In this document: piece after piece, positions 6,930-8,670 of the stretch
Position numbering within the stretch: position 1 is the stretch's first letter
Layout: every line of letters starts with the position of its first letter
From: Oscillospiraceae bacterium
Lineage (GTDB): Bacteria; Bacillota; Clostridia; UBA1381
Assembly: GCA_022508725.1 (NCBI GenBank)
Contig: JAFLUR010000084.1
Span: 1 to 8,670, forward strand
DNA length: 8,670 bases
Direction of reading: 5' to 3'
Notes under the pieces: generated by a model
Database searches by the model: none
Told to the model about the DNA's origin: nothing
The model's input: the letters and a program-made list of their open reading frames with translations, nothing else
Translations under genes and position numbers: made by a program

Positions 6930-7727
6930 ATGGGAGAAGTAGTGGTAATAACATCGGGAAAAGGAGGGGTAGGAAAAACGACCACAAGCGCCAATGTGGG
7001 AACGGCGCTTGCCCTTAAAGGAAAAAAGGTTGTGCTTATAGATACGGATATAGGCTTGAGAAATCTTGATATAGTGCTTGGTCTTGAAAACAGGATTGTT
7101 TATGATATAGTGGATGTTGTTGAGGAAAGATGCAGAGTAAATCAGGCTATGATAAAGGACAAGCGGTTCGACGGGTTGTATCTTATTCCGGCGGCACAGA
7201 CAAGAGATAAAAACGCGGTTAATCCCGAACAAATGAAAAAGCTGTGCGGTGAACTCAAACAGGAATTTGATTATGTGCTTATAGATTGTCCGGCGGGTAT
7301 AGAGCAGGGTTTCAGAAATGCCATAGCGGGGGCGGACAGAGCATTGCTTGTCACCACGCCCGAGGTTTCCGCGGTAAGAGACGCCGACAGAATAATAGGC
7401 TTGTTGGAAGCGAATGATATACATAACATCCGTCTTATTGTAAACCGTTTGAGAGTGGGAATGGTTAAAAAAGGCGATATGATGAATCTTGACGATATAG
7501 CGGAAATACTCGCCGTTAAGCTTATAGGCGTCGTGCCGGATGATGAGGATATAATAACATCCACAAACAGAGGAGAACCTATCGTTGTGTCGGAAAAATC
7601 AAAGGCGGGTACGGCGTACAGGAATATCGCGGCGAGAATTACGGGCGAGGAGCTGCCGCTTATGGATCTTGACGCGGACGACGGTATTATGTCAAAGATT
7701 AAAAAGCTGTTTGGAGGAAATAAATAG
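6930..7727 (+). CDS. minD: Septum-site-determining ATPase MinD
   Basis: Membrane-cycling P-loop ATPase that recruits MinC and is released from the membrane by MinE. The 265-residue length is typical. Visible motifs are the deviant Walker A GKGGVGKTT (residues 10-18), switch I DIGLRNLD (40-47), the DCPAGIE block (119-125), and a C-terminal amphipathic membrane-targeting helix (about 252-262, MSKIKKLF). The ATG at 6930 is chosen because GGAGG at 6918-6922 lies seven bases upstream and the Walker motif then sits at the usual distance from the N terminus. An in-frame ATG at 6900 would add ten residues that contain this ribosome site. minE follows after 16 bases. The gene has its own promoter and a 288-base gap from minC, unlike the tight spacing elsewhere in the window. 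Confidence 0.97.
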   Translation: MGEVVVITSGKGGVGKTTTSANVGTALALKGKKVVLIDTDIGLRNLDIVLGLENRIVYDIVDVVEERCRVNQAMIKDKRFDGLYLIPAAQTRDKNAVNPEQMKKLCGELKQEFDYVLIDCPAGIEQGFRNAIAGADRALLVTTPEVSAVRDADRIIGLLEANDIHNIRLIVNRLRVGMVKKGDMMNLDDIAEILAVKLIGVVPDDEDIITSTNRGEPIVVSEKSKAGTAYRNIAARITGEELPLMDLDADDGIMSKIKKLFGGNK

Positions 7728-7743
7728 GAAGGGGATTTGACAA

Positions 7744-8040
7744 ATGGATTTTTTCAGTTTTTTTAAGAGTAAAAAAACAAAATCTAAAGATGAGGCAAAA
7801 AACAGACTTCAGCTTGTGCTTGTTCATGACAGGGCAAATGTGTCCCCGGAATTTCTGGAAACTCTTAAAGGCGAAATTTTGGAGGTTATTCTGAAATATG
7901 CCGAAATAGATCGGGACGAGTATGATATACAGCTTACCGGGGTACAGAGCGAGGACGGTCAGCGTCAGATACCCGCTCTTGTTGCAAATATTCCGATAAC
8001 GAGGATGAAGCATTGTGCGGAGGCGGAAAGCAGAGGATAA
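7744..8040 (+). CDS. minE: Cell division topological specificity factor MinE
   Basis: Activates the MinD ATPase and displaces MinC, producing the moving Min pattern that leaves mid-cell free. The 98-residue protein has an N-terminal membrane-binding stretch (MDFFSFF, 1-7), a basic linker, the MinD-contact segment (about 20-52, RLQLVLVHDRANVSPEFL), and the C-terminal dimerisation region (about 60-88, DIQLTGVQ...IPALVANIPI). The start has GGAAGGGG at 7727-7734, overlapping the last base of the minD stop. Finding MinE rather than DivIVA beside MinD fits Clostridia and separates this organism from Bacillus, which has no MinE. The next gene begins 41 bases downstream. Confidence 0.95.
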   Translation: MDFFSFFKSKKTKSKDEAKNRLQLVLVHDRANVSPEFLETLKGEILEVILKYAEIDRDEYDIQLTGVQSEDGQRQIPALVANIPITRMKHCAEAESRG

Positions 8041-8081
8041 GGCAGGCTGTTTTACCGATTCTGCGGAAAGGAGCAACCGAT

Positions 8082-8486
8082 ATGAATATAGCACTGATTG
8101 CGCATGATAAAAAGAAAGAACTGATAGTACAATTTTGTATTGCATATAAAGGGATCCTTGAAAAACATTCCTTGTATGCGACGGCAACGACCGGAAAGAT
8201 CATTATTGAAAATACAAAAATGAATGTGTACAGATTTTTATCCGGAGCACAGGGCGGAGATCAGCAGATCGCCGCAAGAATATCTTATAACGAAATAGAT
8301 CTTGTGCTGTTTTTCCGCGATCCGCTCGAACCGGAAAATTACGAAACGGATATTGCGTCTATAACCAGATTGTGTGATGTACATAATATTCCTCTTGCGA
8401 CAAATGTGGCTACCGCAGAGGTGCTTATACACGGACTTGAAAGAGGAGATCTTGATTGGAGAGATATTTTAAATCCAAAGCATTGA
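8082..8486 (+). CDS. mgsA: Methylglyoxal synthase (divergent active site)
   Basis: Family role: converts dihydroxyacetone phosphate to methylglyoxal and phosphate, a bypass of lower glycolysis under phosphate limitation or sugar-phosphate stress. The 134-residue protein starts IALIAHDKKK and keeps GGDQQ (residues 58-62; Asp60 matches E. coli Asp71), the RDPL turn (79-82), Asp90 (E. coli Asp101) and NIPLATN (102-108). Three positions usually conserved differ: ATTG instead of GTTG (35-38), SGAQGGD instead of SGP.GGD (54-60), and Tyr88 where E. coli has catalytic His98, by a gap-free hand alignment. The enzyme may therefore be altered, or this may be a subfamily trait. The ATG at 8082 has AAAGGAG at 8067-8073, eight bases upstream; a longer frame opening inside minE is rejected. 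It probably shares the minD-minE transcript. Clostridia often have rodA between minE and mgsA; here it is absent. Confidence 0.9.
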   Translation: MNIALIAHDKKKELIVQFCIAYKGILEKHSLYATATTGKIIIENTKMNVYRFLSGAQGGDQQIAARISYNEIDLVLFFRDPLEPENYETDIASITRLCDVHNIPLATNVATAEVLIHGLERGDLDWRDILNPKH

Positions 8487-8515
8487 ACATCGGGCGGTAT
8501 TAAGGAGTGGCATTA

Positions 8516-8670
8516 GTGGAAGAGGCTTTGATGAAAGAGGTAGGCGTTGCGCTGGGCGGAGGCGGTGCAAAGGGGTCATACGAGGTCGGAGTATGGCAGG
8601 CGCTTAAAGATATGGGGTTTAATGTTACGGCGGTATGCGGAACGAGTATCGGCGCTATAAACGGCGCTAT
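8516..8670 (+). CDS. Patatin-like phospholipase, N-terminal part (3' truncated)
   Basis: The first 51 codons of a gene that runs off the window. The glycine-rich oxyanion-hole sequence GGGGAKG (residues 14-20) and the nucleophile elbow GTSIG (42-46, Ser44) identify the patatin/RssA-like serine hydrolase family, which cleaves acyl esters of lipids through a Ser-Asp dyad; the Asp lies beyond the window. The GTG at 8516 is preferred because AAGGAG at 8502-8507 is eight bases upstream. The ATG at 8531, in frame and with AGAGG at 8521-8525, is a real alternative. It begins 29 bases after mgsA with no terminator between, so it may be co-transcribed. Substrate and cell location cannot be told from this fragment. 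Confidence 0.88.
   Translation, partial: MEEALMKEVGVALGGGGAKGSYEVGVWQALKDMGFNVTAVCGTSIGAINGA

Noticed and set aside
7737..7775. TTGACA near the minE start as a promoter -35 box
   Set aside because: No -10-like sequence lies 16-18 bases downstream, and the position is inside the minD-minE junction with a normal ribosome site.
8013..8081. Upstream extension of MgsA overlapping minE
   Set aside because: The added 23 residues do not resemble the family, and AAAGGAG at 8067-8073 correctly positions the ATG at 8082.

Overview
The window reads as part of a chromosome from a Clostridia-type Firmicute, probably an uncultured or gut-associated lineage. The evidence is the gene order (mreBCD, a class B PBP, minCDE, mgsA), the strong GGAGG ribosome binding sites, the heavy use of ATA and AGA codons, and a Min system that includes MinE. 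All eleven genes lie on the + strand, packed tightly. I found no RNA gene, insertion sequence, CRISPR array or sign of recent transfer. The species cannot be named from this sequence.

Layout. Bases 2-349 are the 3' end of a U32-family peptidase or tRNA/rRNA hydroxylation-type gene. Two nucleotide-pool 'house-cleaning' enzymes follow: dut (388-825) and maf (862-1461). The cell-elongation genes come next: mreB (1463-2485), mreC (2532-3362), mreD (3349-3882) and the transpeptidase PBP2/mrdA (3897-5993). The division-site genes are minC (6009-6641), then a 288-base AT-rich gap, then minD (6930-7727) and minE (7744-8040). A short methylglyoxal synthase gene, mgsA (8082-8486), follows, and the window ends inside a patatin-like phospholipase gene (8516-8670).

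How the genes work together. MreB filaments, MreC, MreD and PBP2 are core parts of the machine that builds the side wall of a rod-shaped cell. MinC, MinD and MinE keep the FtsZ ring away from the poles. From dut to minC the genes are spaced or overlapped as one transcription unit (gaps of 1-46 bases; mreC and mreD overlap). The minC-minD gap holds a near-consensus vegetative promoter (TAGACA, 17 bases, TATAAT), so minD-minE-mgsA can be transcribed separately. The roughly 150-base leader after this promoter holds an inverted repeat and three 15-base direct repeats.

Most of the window is ordinary core-genome content, and I do not see a new defence or mobile system. The points most worth a second look are the structured minD leader, the substitutions at usually conserved active-site positions of MgsA (including the position of the E. 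coli catalytic His98), and the absence of rodA and radC from places where related genomes often carry them.
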